Assembly (NCBI RefSeq): GCF_900250115.1
Contig: NZ_LT984803.1
Span: 620,001 to 684,000 of the forward strand
Length of the DNA stretch: 64,000 nucleotides
Direction of reading: 5' to 3'
Source: Cupriavidus taiwanensis
GTDB lineage: Bacteria; Pseudomonadota; Gammaproteobacteria; Burkholderiales; Burkholderiaceae
Position numbers and translations under genes: made by a program. The notes under the pieces were generated by a model, which worked only from the letters and a program-made list of their open reading frames with translations, had not been told where the DNA came from and ran no database searches. This document shows positions 31,677-41,818 of the stretch, piece by piece. Numbering within the stretch: position 1 is the first letter of the stretch; each line of letters begins with the position of its first letter.

Positions 31677-32762
31677 ATGAAGAACACCGTCCGATCATTG
31701 TTTCTCGACGCGGCCGAGGTCGCCCGGCTGGTGGCGGCGATCGGCCCGCAGGCCGCCATTGTCGATCTCGCCGCGCAGGTGCGCCAGGCCTTTGCGCGCT
31801 GGGCTGATTTCGACAAGTCCGCGCGGCTGGCCAGCCATTCGGCGCGCGGGGTGATCGAGCTGATGCCGGTCAGCGACGGTAGCCAGTACGCGTTCAAGTA
31901 CGTCAACGGCCATCCGCGCAATGCCCAGCACGGCATGCCCACGGTGATGGCGTGCGGCCTGCTGGCCGAGGTGGAAACCGGCTTCCCGCTGATGCTGGCG
32001 GACCTGACGCTGGCCACCGCGCTGCGCACCGCGGCCACCTCTGCGCTGGCGGCGCGCGCCATGGCGCGGCCGGGCGCGGCCACCATGGCGCTGATCGGCA
32101 ACGGCGCGCAGGCGGAATTCCAGGTGCTGGCCTTCCACGCCATGCTGGGCGTGCGCGAGATCGCCGCCTACGACATCGATCCCGCCGCCAGCGCGCGGCT
32201 GATGCGCAATCTTGCCGCCGTGCCCGGCCTGGCGATCCGGCGCGCCGATTCGGTCGAGGCCGCGCTGGCCGGCGCCGATATCGTCTCGACCGTCACCGCC
32301 GACAAGACCCGCGCCACCATCCTCACGCCGGAGCTGGTGCGGCCCGGCATGCACCTGAACGCGGTCGGCGGCGACTGCCCCGGCAAGACCGAGCTGCATG
32401 CCGATATCCTGCGCCGCGCGCGCATCGTGGTGGAGTACGAACCGCAGACCCGCATCGAGGGCGAGATCCAGCAGCTGCCTGCCGACGCGCCCGTGACCGA
32501 GCTGTGGCAAGTGCTGGCAGGCCAAGCGCCGGGCCGCGCCGCGGCGGACGAGGTGACCGTGTTCGATTCGGTGGGGTTTGCGCTGGAAGACTACGCCGCG
32601 CTGCGCTGGCTCTACGCCGCGGCGCAGGCGCATCGTGCCGGCACCGCGGTGGAACTGGTGGCGATGCCGCCCGATCCGCGCAACCTGTACGGCTGGATGC
32701 TGGCGCAGGCGGACGGCGGCGGTGCCGCGCGGTCATTGCCACGGCCTGCGGCCGTGGCCTGA
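31677..32762 (+). CDS. ocd: Ornithine cyclodeaminase family protein, 361 aa
   Basis: Converts ornithine to proline and ammonia with bound NAD+. Family signs are FKYVNGHPRNAQHGMPTVMACGLLAEVETGFPLMLADLTLATALRTAATSALAA, the Rossmann loop LIGNGAQAEFQVLAF and HLNAVGGDCPGKTELH. Length is usual for Ocd. GAGAGGG precedes ATG 31677. It forms a two-gene operon with the arginine-dihydrolase-like gene. Other members of the family reduce imines or make different amino acids, so substrate should be treated as likely, not proven. Confidence 0.9.
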   Translation: MKNTVRSLFLDAAEVARLVAAIGPQAAIVDLAAQVRQAFARWADFDKSARLASHSARGVIELMPVSDGSQYAFKYVNGHPRNAQHGMPTVMACGLLAEVETGFPLMLADLTLATALRTAATSALAARAMARPGAATMALIGNGAQAEFQVLAFHAMLGVREIAAYDIDPAASARLMRNLAAVPGLAIRRADSVEAALAGADIVSTVTADKTRATILTPELVRPGMHLNAVGGDCPGKTELHADILRRARIVVEYEPQTRIEGEIQQLPADAPVTELWQVLAGQAPGRAAADEVTVFDSVGFALEDYAALRWLYAAAQAHRAGTAVELVAMPPDPRNLYGWMLAQADGGGAARSLPRPAAVA

Positions 32763-32766
32763 AGCT

Positions 32767-33363
32767 TCAGGTGGCGCGGCCCATCATCAGCTGCGCGCGC
32801 AGGAAGCCCTTGACCTCTTCGAGCGAGGGTGTCTTCAGGAACACCATGATGCCCCAGTGCTGCAGGGCATCGGCCACGCCATCATAGGCCTGGCGGTTGG
32901 TGATGACGGCGAAGATCACGTGCTGGCTGGCAAAGAAGTTCTGCAGCTTCTCGACGGTGGCCGACTCGGCATCGTTGAGCTCATCGACGTAGTAGAGCAC
33001 CACGCGCGGATGCTCGCTGACCGAGGTGATGACGGTGTCGAGCACATCGTCCACCACCACGCTCTTGAGCGGCAGGCCCCATTTGCCAAGCTGGCTGTGG
33101 ATGCGCTGCGCTTCCTGGTGATTGGGGTGGAACACCACCAGGTCGAGCCCGTGCGGCGACGCCGACTCGGGCCCGATGCGCGTCGCCAGCAGGCGATGCA
33201 CGGTTTCCTTGTGGATGCGCCGGTGGCCGCCGTTGGTCTTCCAGGCCCCCAGTTCGCCGCGCTCGACCATCTTCTGGACCGTACCCAGTGAGACGTTGAG
33301 CAGTTTTGCCGCTGTACGCGTGCTGTAGTAAGGCTTTTCAGCCAGTGCCGGATCAAGTTTCAT
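32767..33363 (-). CDS. Excisionase-type HTH protein with a receiver-like C-terminal domain, 198 aa
   Basis: N-terminal helix-turn-helix of the MerR/excisionase kind (YYSTRTAAKLLNVSLGTVQKMVERGELGAWKTNGGHRRIHKETVHRLLA) followed by a region (about 75-190) with the alternating strand-helix pattern of a response-regulator receiver: GLDLVVFHPNHQEAQRIHSQLGKWGLPLKSVVVDDVLDTVI, PRVVLYYVDELNDAE, HVIFAVITNRQ, GIMVFLKTPS. The conserved phospho-acceptor environment is not obvious. Convergent with ocd (four bases apart). ATG 33363 follows a GGGTGATGGG stretch. Function unknown. Confidence 0.72.
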   Translation of the reverse strand: MKLDPALAEKPYYSTRTAAKLLNVSLGTVQKMVERGELGAWKTNGGHRRIHKETVHRLLATRIGPESASPHGLDLVVFHPNHQEAQRIHSQLGKWGLPLKSVVVDDVLDTVITSVSEHPRVVLYYVDELNDAESATVEKLQNFFASQHVIFAVITNRQAYDGVADALQHWGIMVFLKTPSLEEVKGFLRAQLMMGRAT

Positions 33364-33778
33364 CCCATCACCCGTAGTCCATAGGCAGTCGCGCCGTCCT
33401 GGCGCACGCGGCCCCTGGCACTGGCGCCGCGTGGTTGTCACTGCCAACAGTTGACTGACCCTGTGTGCCCGGCCCGCTCCCCCGCTGGCCAGGCTGCTTT
33501 TTGTGGTTGTTTTGATCTTTTACGCATTTCCAGCAGCGCAGCGCGATCCCAATGTATTGGATGTCTCGATGCTGGATTTGCTGGAAGCTAATAATATGCC
33601 GCAAACGACAAAGTATCTGTAGGAAAAAACATAAATCTGCGAGGCTTTTGTTTCTTAACGCACATTGAGTGCATTGTGATGACAACAAGGTCGTCAGTGC
33701 AGACCCGCCAGCGTCGTCATGGTTCCCATGACTGCAATGTCTGCAGCGGGTGCTGAATTCAGCGGATGCTTCACAGCT
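33364..33778. other. Intergenic region, relatively AT-rich
   Basis: About 415 bases between the HTH gene and dctD, both on the minus strand. The part around 33540-33680 is notably AT-rich for this genome and is the likely promoter region of the HTH gene. A 106-codon frame (33368-33688, minus) has no ribosome site and an unlikely composition. No clear terminator for dctD was seen. Confidence 0.5.
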
Positions 33779-35087
33779 TCACAATCCGTACTTGCGCACC
33801 TTGTCGAACAGCGTGGTCTTGGCCACGCCCAGCGCTTCGCTGGCGCGGCTGAGGTTGCCGTCGTGGCGGCGCATGGCGTCGGCAATCAGCGCGCGCTCGA
33901 ACTGCTCGACGGCCTGCGCGAGCGGCATGGCCTCGGGTGCGGCGGTGCCCTGGCCGGGATTGCAGCCAAGCCCCAGCACATGGCGCTCGGCCAGGTTGCG
34001 CAGTTCGCGCACATTGCCCGGCCACGGGTAGGCCACCAGCGCCGACAGTTCCGCCGGCGTCGCCGGCACCGCGTCGCGCCCGAAGCGCAACGCGGCCTGC
34101 GCGACGAAATGTTCAAACAATGCCGGCACGTCCTCGCGCCGCTCGCGCAGTGGCGGCAGCTCCAGCGTGATCACGTTGAGGCGGTAGTACAGGTCGGCGC
34201 GGAACTGGCCGGCATCGGACAGCGCGCGCAGGTCGGCCTTGGTGGCGGCCACCACGCGGGTGTTGACCGGCACCGGCTGGTTCGAGCCCAGGCGTTCCAC
34301 CACGCGCTCCTGCAGCACCCGCAGCAGCTTGATCTGCAGCGGCATCGGCATGCTCTCGATCTCGTCGAGAAACAGCGTGCCGCCTTCGGCATGCTCGACC
34401 TTGCCGATGCGGCGGCGCGCGGCACCGGTGAAGGAGCCGGCCTCGTGGCCGAAGATCTCGCTCTCGAACAGCTGCTCGGGCAGGCCGCCGCAGTTGATCG
34501 CGACGAAGTTGCGCGCATGGCGCTGGCTGGCCTCGTGCAGGCAGCGCGCGACCAGTTCCTTGCCGGTGCCGGTTTCGCCGTGGATCAGCACATTGGCGTC
34601 GGTGCCGGCCAGGTCGGCGATCAGGCGCCGCAGTCGCTCTACCGCGGGCGAATGGCCGATCAGCCGGGTTTCGAGCTTGTCGCGGCCGGCCAGCCGTTCT
34701 CGCAGTTCTGATATTTCCAGCGCGAGCCGGCGCTGCTCCAGCGCGCGGCGCGTGGCATCGACCAGCTGCTCGGGCGAGAACGGCTTTTCCAGGAAGTCAT
34801 AGGCGCCTTGCTTCATCGCCTGCACCGCCAGCCCGACGTCGCCGTGGCCGGTGATCATGAGCACCGGCAGGGCGGGGTCGCGCGCGCGCAATTGCGCCAG
34901 CAGCGCCATGCCGTCCTGGCCGGGCAGGCGGATGTCGCTGACCACCACGCCGGCATAGCCCGGGCCGGCCTCGCGCAGCGCGGCCTCGGCGCTGCCCACG
35001 CCGCGCGTGGCGATGCCCTCGAGGCGCAATGCCTGCTCGCAGCCCAGGCGCACGTCGGCATCGTCTTCGACGACCAGTACGGTCAGA

Positions 35088-35107
<20 letters not shown>
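33779..35107 (-). CDS. dctD: C4-dicarboxylate sigma-54-dependent response regulator, 442 aa
   Basis: Receiver domain (1-120; acceptor Asp58 in VVVSDIRLPG, Lys108 in DFLEKPF). An AAA+ sigma-54 activator domain follows (about 150-380) with Walker A GETGTGKE, Walker B GGTLFLDEIE and the sigma-54 contact loop GSFTGA (residues 224-229, one residue off the usual GAFTGA). A Fis-type HTH ends the protein (NLSRASEALGVAKTTLFDKVRKYGL). Phosphorylated DctD would activate dctA; a sigma-54 promoter stands upstream of dctA. The start overlaps the dctB stop by 20 bases; a second ATG at 35098 is possible. Confidence 0.94.
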
Positions 35108-37079
<1,972 letters not shown>

Positions 37080-37188
37080 CAGGTGTTGGGCGAGGCAGGT
37101 GGCATAGCCGCCGCGCCGGCAATGGCTGCAGCCGGGCGCGGGAGCCTACTTTTACCACACCAACGGGGGGTACCGGCCGCCGCAATGC

Positions 37189-37222
37189 AAAAAGGCCCGG
37201 TTGCCTGATCGGCAACCGGGCC
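37189..37222 (-). terminator. Rho-independent terminator of dctA
   Basis: Twelve-base perfect arms GGCCCGGTTGCC and GGCAACCGGGCC with a five-base loop; on the minus strand the stem is followed by TTTTT. It lies about 22 bases after the dctA stop, separating dctA from dctBD. Confidence 0.88.
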
Positions 37223-37244
37223 CTGGCACGCCTGGCGGACGGTG

Positions 37245-38555
37245 TTACTTGGCCGCCAGGACCTGGGCAGGTGCCAGGCCGGTGGTGGTATCCGCGGCGG
37301 GTTCATCCTCCTCGGACGTTACCGGCGCGCCGATGGCGCCTTCGCTTTTGGCGACGACGGCGGTGGCAATCGCATTGCCGAGCACATTGGTCACGGTGCG
37401 ACCCATGTCGAGTACGTGGTCGATGCCCAGCACCAGCAGGATGCCGGCCTCCGGCAGGCCGAACATCGGCAGCACGGCGGCGACCACCACCAGCGAGGCG
37501 CGCGGCACGCCGGCGATGCCCTTGCTGGTGACAAGCAGGACCAGCAGCATGGTGATCTGCTGGCTCAGCGACAGCTGGATGCCGTACACCTGCGCCACGA
37601 ACAGCGCGGCGAACGAGGTGTACATGATCGAGCCGTCCAGGTTGAACGAGTAGCCCAGCGGCAGCACGAAGTTGGTGATGCGCTCCTTGACGCCGAAGCG
37701 GGTCAGCTGGTCGATCACCTTCGGGTAGGCCGATTCGCTGCTGGCGGTGGCGAAACCGATCATCAGCGGCGCGCGCATGCCCTTGAGCAGGCGGAACACG
37801 TCACGGCCCAGGAAGAAGTAGCCGCCGGCGATCAGCGCCACCCACAGCAGCGCCAGCGCCAGGTAAAGGCTGCCCAGCAGCTTGGCGTAGACCACCAGCA
37901 CGCCCAGGCCCTGCGCGGCGATCACCGCCGAGATCGCGCCAAACACGCCCACCGGCGCGAACGCCATCACGTAGTTGGTGACCTTCAGCATCACGTGGCC
38001 CAGGCCCTCGATGCCTTCCAGCACTGGCTTGCCCACGCCGTCCTTGACCGTGCCAAGCGCGAAGCCGAAGAACAGCGAGAACACCACGATTTGCAGGATC
38101 TCGTTGTGCGCCATCGCCTCGACAAAGCTCTTGGGGAACATGTGCGCGATGAAGTCGCGCAGGTTCAGCGCGCCGGTCTTCAGGTTCGAGGTGGCGTCCG
38201 CAGCCGGCAGCGCGAGGTTCATGCCGTGACCAGGCTGCAGCACGTTGGCCATCACCAGGCCAAGCAGCAGCGAGGTGATCGAGGCGCCAATGAACCACAT
38301 CATCGCCTTCGTGCCGATGCGGCCAACGGCGCGGCCGTCGCCCATGCTGGCGATGCCGGCCACCAGCGTGGCGAACACGAGCGGGCCGATGATCATCTTG
38401 ATCATCCGCAGGAACACGTCAGTCAGGATGGACAGGTGGTCGGCAATCGATTTCGCGGTGGCGGCGTCCGGTGCCATGTTGTGCACGGCGGTGCCGACCA
38501 GCACGCCTAGCAGCATCGCAATGAAGATCAGGGTGGGCAGTCGATTCAGTTTCAT
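37245..38555 (-). CDS. dctA: C4-dicarboxylate transport protein DctA, 436 aa
   Basis: DAACS-family symporter (succinate, fumarate, malate with cations). Diagnostic are GPLVFATLVAGIASMGDGRAVGRIG, IGFATASSESAYPKVIDQLTRFG (the SSS-like reentrant hairpin) and SFNLDGSIMYTSFAALFVAQ, plus LVVVAAVLPMFGLPEAGILLVLGIDHVLDMGRTVTNVLGNAIAT. Start MKLNRLPTLIFIAMLLGVLVG agrees with DctA. Next to dctBD in the same direction; the predicted sigma-54 promoter lies about 265 bases upstream. Confidence 0.96.
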   Translation of the reverse strand: MKLNRLPTLIFIAMLLGVLVGTAVHNMAPDAATAKSIADHLSILTDVFLRMIKMIIGPLVFATLVAGIASMGDGRAVGRIGTKAMMWFIGASITSLLLGLVMANVLQPGHGMNLALPAADATSNLKTGALNLRDFIAHMFPKSFVEAMAHNEILQIVVFSLFFGFALGTVKDGVGKPVLEGIEGLGHVMLKVTNYVMAFAPVGVFGAISAVIAAQGLGVLVVYAKLLGSLYLALALLWVALIAGGYFFLGRDVFRLLKGMRAPLMIGFATASSESAYPKVIDQLTRFGVKERITNFVLPLGYSFNLDGSIMYTSFAALFVAQVYGIQLSLSQQITMLLVLLVTSKGIAGVPRASLVVVAAVLPMFGLPEAGILLVLGIDHVLDMGRTVTNVLGNAIATAVVAKSEGAIGAPVTSEEDEPAADTTTGLAPAQVLAAK

Positions 38556-38821
38556 CGTGGATCAGGCCTGTGCGTCCGTTCCCCGCGGGCAGGGTTGGAC
38601 GTCGGTATTGCGGGATGGCCAGAGGGCTTTGGAGAGCGCCGCACCGGCCATGCGGATTTTTTCAGCGCGGCAACAGGTGCCAGCGGGTCGCCCGGGCGGC
38701 GAGAGGGGGGATGGGCAAGGCGGGGTCAGTCATGTGTTTCCTCCTTTGTTTTTTGGCGGGGCCGGCGCGTTGGGAAACGTGCCGGCCGACCTGTCTGGGC
38801 GCTGTTAGCGGCGGCCTATAT

Positions 38822-38837
38822 TGCACGCGGCGTGCCA
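38822..38837 (-). promoter_or_regulatory. Sigma-54 (-24/-12) promoter of dctA
   Basis: On the minus strand TGGCACGCCGCGTGCA matches the consensus TGGCACG-N4-TTGCW at all but one fixed position, with the required ten bases between GG and GC. Transcription would run to dctA with a leader of about 255 bases. The DctBD system next door needs such a promoter. Confidence 0.75.
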
Positions 38838-38860
38838 GGCGACGAGGCTCGCTCTGGCTA

Positions 38861-38874
38861 TGCAACGCGTTGAA
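38861..38874. promoter_or_regulatory. Candidate DctD upstream activator site
   Basis: TGCAACGCGTTGAA, with a ten-base perfect palindrome CAACGCGTTG at 38863-38872, about 25 bases behind the sigma-54 promoter. Position suits an enhancer-binding protein; the match to a DctD consensus was not tested. Confidence 0.35.
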
Positions 38875-39032
38875 TTAACAGGAGAAAATTAAGTGATGTC
38901 GGCGCGCGGTTCGGAGATCCGGATGGACGGCTAGGAGTCGCGTTCGGGAATCCGAATGGTGGTGTAGGTGTAAACCCGAGGGCTTTGAGGGGGCTGGAGA
39001 TGCTGGAGGGGGTAGATTGGCGCTGGTTTGCT

Positions 39033-39058
39033 CCCCTCTCCCGCGCGCGGGAGAGGGG
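39033..39058. repeat. CCCTCTCCC-type palindrome (copy 2)
   Basis: Perfect 13-base arms beginning CCCCTCTCCCGCG and ending CGCGGGAGAGGGG without a loop. Flanked by CCGGGGGAGAGGG as in the copy at 41670. Confidence 0.75.
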
Positions 39059-39156
39059 CCGGGGGAGAGGGCCGGAGTGTCCACGGCTGACGCCCGTGGG
39101 TTAAAACCGATGGCCCCGCTTGATGTGGTGCCTAGCTAGCCCACCCCTCACCCCGA

Positions 39157-39180
39157 CCCTCTCCCCATGAGGGGAGAGGG
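39157..39180. repeat. CCCTCTCCC-type palindrome (copy 3)
   Basis: CCCTCTCCCC, four-base loop, GGGGAGAGGG. Confidence 0.75.
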
Positions 39181-39184
39181 AGAA

Positions 39185-39331
39185 CACCTTGCTGAAGCTA
39201 GTTCGGGCGGTTTGGGTGCACCTTGCTGAGGCTAGTTCGGGCGGTTTGGGTACACCTTGCTCAGGCTAGTTCGGGCGGTTTGGGTGCACCTTGCTTAGGC
39301 TAGTTCGGGCGGCTTGGGTGCACCTTGCTTT
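39185..39331 (+). repeat. 34-bp tandem repeat, four full copies plus a partial fifth
   Basis: Units start at 39185, 39219, 39253 and 39287, each beginning CACCTTGCT and containing GCTAGTTCGGGCGG and TTGGGTG, with one to three differences between units. A fifth partial unit starts at 39321 and decays. The array ends some 30 bases before the hutG stop codon. No spacers, so not CRISPR. Confidence 0.9.
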
Positions 39332-39358
39332 GGCCACTCCGTGCGTTTGGTGCTGCCG

Positions 39359-40318
39359 TTACCCGCCCAGCAGCCGGTAACACAACCTTGCCGCCACCCG
39401 CGCGCCAAACCCATCGCGGTCATACAGCGGATTGAATTCCGCGATATCCGCCACGCGCAGCTTGCCGCTGTCGCGCAGCCGCGTGGCGATGGCCTCCACC
39501 ACCGGCAACGGCACGCCGTAGGCCGCCGGTGCCGAGACGCCGGGCATCACTGCGGCGGGCAGCACGTCGAGGTCGATCGTCAGGTAGACATGGTCGGCTT
39601 CCGCAACCCACTCATCCAGCGCCGCCAGCCGTGCGTCGAGCTGGCGCTCCTGCAGGTCTACATCGTCGACATAGCGCACCCCCAGCGTACTGGCACGCGC
39701 GAACAGCGCAGCCGTATTGCCGAGCCGGCTTACGCCCAGGCAGGCGTAGTCGAAGCGCAGGCCGCGCCGCTGGCAGTCGATGGCGATCTGGTCGAAGGGC
39801 GTGCCCGAGCTGGCGGGCCGGCTGCCGCGCAGGTCGAAGTGCGCGTCAAGGTTGACCACCAGCACGCGGCCGCGGTCGCCATGGGCGTCCAGGTGCGTGC
39901 GCAGGCCCTGCCACGTGCCCCAGGCCACCTCGTGGCCGCCGCCAAGCACCAGTGGCCAGGCGCCCACCGCCAGCTCGGCTGCGACGGCTTGGCCTAGCCG
40001 CTGCTGCGCGTCTTCCAGCGCATCGCCTTCGCAATGGATGTCGCCGCCGTCGACCAGGCGGCCGATGCCGTGCGCCGGCACGCCCGCCAGCGCGCGGCGG
40101 ATCTCGCGCGGGCCGCCCGCGGCGCCGGGGCGGCCCTGGTTGCGCAGCACGCCGGCATCGCAGCAGAAACCCAGCAGCACCGGCACGCCGGGTGTGCGCG
40201 GCGTGGCCGGGCCGCCGACGATGTCGAACAGGCGGCGGGTATCGCCGGCCTCGCCGGCATCGCGCCGGCCGCGCCAGACCGTGTCCCCGGCCTGCGCGAG
40301 TTCAGCCAGGTCGCTCAT
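39359..40318 (-). CDS. hutG: Formimidoylglutamase (arginase-fold), 319 aa
   Basis: Ureohydrolase-fold enzyme, the last step of histidine breakdown: formimidoylglutamate to glutamate and formamide. The metal ligands are in [19 protein letters not shown] and [23 protein letters not shown]. The HutG assignment rests on the neighbouring hutU and hutC as well as the sequence; arginase or agmatinase is the alternative. Its ATG overlaps the stop of the transporter by four bases (ATGA at 40315-40318). Confidence 0.88.
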   Translation of the reverse strand: MSDLAELAQAGDTVWRGRRDAGEAGDTRRLFDIVGGPATPRTPGVPVLLGFCCDAGVLRNQGRPGAAGGPREIRRALAGVPAHGIGRLVDGGDIHCEGDALEDAQQRLGQAVAAELAVGAWPLVLGGGHEVAWGTWQGLRTHLDAHGDRGRVLVVNLDAHFDLRGSRPASSGTPFDQIAIDCQRRGLRFDYACLGVSRLGNTAALFARASTLGVRYVDDVDLQERQLDARLAALDEWVAEADHVYLTIDLDVLPAAVMPGVSAPAAYGVPLPVVEAIATRLRDSGKLRVADIAEFNPLYDRDGFGARVAARLCYRLLGG

Positions 40319-41634
40319 TTCAGCCGGCGTCCCAGGGTTTCCGGCACCATCGCCAGGCCGATCAGCGAGACCAGGCCGCAGCCGATCACGTACAGCGCCG
40401 GCGCGTTGGCGTCGCCGGTGATCTGGATCAGCCGGGTCGAGAAGTACTGCGCAAAGCCGCCGAAGATGGCGATGGCCACGCAGTAGGCGATCGACAGGCC
40501 GGTGGCGCGCAGGCGCTTGGGCAGCACCTCGCTGACCAGCACCATCGATGCCGGCGCGGTCATCGACATCGGCACCGACAGGCACGCCACCACCACCAGC
40601 AGCCGCGCCAGCGAGGGTTCGGCATTGATCAGCACGAACGCCGGGTAGACCATCGCCAGCAGCGCCACGCGCGACCACAGCACCACGGGCTTGCGGCCGA
40701 CGCGGTCGGCCAGCCAGCCGGCGAACGGCGACAGCGCCACCTGTACCGCCGCGGCGACGCAGCCGGCCCAGATCCCCAGCGACAGCGGCATCTTCAGCAC
40801 GCTGACGGCGTAGTTGCTGAGGTAGTAGACGACGATGTAGGTGGAAGAGGCCAGGCCGATCATCAGCAGGATGCTGGCAAAGACCTCGCGCGCATGCCGG
40901 CGCAGCAGCGGCCATTGCTCGGCGTGCTCGCCGTGGTGCGCGGGCGTGGCGGTCTCTTCCAGGCGGCGGCGGATCAGCAGGCCGACCGGGATCACCAGGA
41001 TGCCGATCAGGAAGGCCAGGCGCCAGCCCCACGACTCCAGCTCTGCGGGCGCCAGCAGGTTGCTCAGCACCAGCCCGGTGACGGCACCCAGCAGCGCTGC
41101 CAGGCCCTGGCTGAACGGCTGCCAGGCGGTATAGAAGCCGCGCGTGCGGTCGTCGGCGTATTCCAGCAGCAGCGCGGTGGAGGCGCCCATCTCGCCGCCG
41201 ATGGCGAAGCCCTGCACCAGCCGCGCGATCACCACCATGACCGGCGCGAGGATGCCGATCTGCGCGTACGGCGGCGTGACCACGAAGATCAGCGAGCTCA
41301 GGCCCATCAGCCACAGCGTCAGCGCCACCGCCGGCTTGCGGCCGGCGCGGTCGGCATACATGCCGATCAGCAGGCCGCCGAGCGGACGCATCAGGAAGCC
41401 GACGCCAAAGGTGGCGAACGACATCAGCAGCTGGCCGGTAGGATTGTCGACGGGAAAGTAGAGGCGGCCGATCAGCGTGGCAAAGAAGCTGTAGACCACG
41501 AAATCGTAGAACTCGAGGCCGTTGCCGATGGTGATGGCGGCAATGGCGCGCGTGCGCGACAGGGCCGGGGTGTGGGCGCCGGCCTGGGCGCCGACGACAC
41601 CATCGTAGGCGGGCGCAGTGGTATCGGATGGCAT
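40315..41634 (-). CDS. MHS-type MFS transporter (hut-linked), 439 aa
   Basis: Twelve-helix major facilitator of the metabolite:H+ symporter type. [36 protein letters not shown] and [36 protein letters not shown] are the family fingerprints, with the second A-like motif [15 protein letters not shown]. Translational coupling to hutG and position after hutU suggest uptake of histidine, urocanate or a related imidazole compound; this is inference from context. AGGAGA lies before ATG 41634. Confidence 0.88.
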   Translation of the reverse strand: MPSDTTAPAYDGVVGAQAGAHTPALSRTRAIAAITIGNGLEFYDFVVYSFFATLIGRLYFPVDNPTGQLLMSFATFGVGFLMRPLGGLLIGMYADRAGRKPAVALTLWLMGLSSLIFVVTPPYAQIGILAPVMVVIARLVQGFAIGGEMGASTALLLEYADDRTRGFYTAWQPFSQGLAALLGAVTGLVLSNLLAPAELESWGWRLAFLIGILVIPVGLLIRRRLEETATPAHHGEHAEQWPLLRRHAREVFASILLMIGLASSTYIVVYYLSNYAVSVLKMPLSLGIWAGCVAAAVQVALSPFAGWLADRVGRKPVVLWSRVALLAMVYPAFVLINAEPSLARLLVVVACLSVPMSMTAPASMVLVSEVLPKRLRATGLSIAYCVAIAIFGGFAQYFSTRLIQITGDANAPALYVIGCGLVSLIGLAMVPETLGRRLK

Positions 41635-41669
41635 GCGGTTGTCTCCTGTAGGAATGCGTTGGTTTGCGC

Positions 41670-41696
41670 CCCTCTCCCACGCCAGTGGGAGGGGGG
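41670..41696. repeat. CCCTCTCCC-type palindrome (copy 4)
   Basis: CCCTCTCCCAC, GCCA loop, GTGGGAGGGG. In the 184-base gap between hutU and the transporter; GCCGGGGGAGAGGGCC follows. Confidence 0.7.
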
Positions 41697-41765
41697 CCGG
41701 GGGAGAGGGCCGGCGTCTCCGAGAGGAGGGCGTGTCGTCATTGCGAACGCCCGCCCTCTCCCCCG

Positions 41766-41791
41766 CCCCTCTCCCGCAAGCGGGAGAGGGG
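41766..41791. repeat. CCCTCTCCC-type palindrome (copy 5)
   Basis: CCCCTCTCCCGC, AA, GCGGGAGAGGGG: perfect arms. About 28 bases after the hutU stop, so it could stabilise or end the hutU message. Confidence 0.75.
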
Positions 41792-41818
41792 AGCAAACAC
41801 TGGGTGCTTGAACGCTGG

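Larger units (their letters stand above)
38556..39358. other. Long non-coding region between dctA and hutG with promoter and repeats
   Basis: About 800 bases without a credible gene. It contains the dctA leader, a sigma-54 promoter (38822-38837), a short palindrome upstream of it, two CCCTCTCCC-type palindromes (39033, 39157) and a 34-bp tandem repeat array (39185-39331). Confidence 0.7.

Noticed and set aside
33368..33688. 106-codon frame between the HTH gene and dctD
   Set aside because: No ribosome site, Cys/His/Gln-biased mixture and a shared start with AT-rich promoter DNA; likely non-coding.
38680..38700. Second sigma-54-like site (GCAAC...GTGCCA on the plus strand, i.e. minus-strand promoter) closer to dctA
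   Set aside because: The distance between the GG and GC dinucleotides is two bases too short for sigma-54; the site at 38822-38837 has the correct spacing.
39185..39331. Possible CRISPR array
   Set aside because: Units are directly adjacent without unique spacers, so this is a plain tandem repeat; no cas genes occur in the window.
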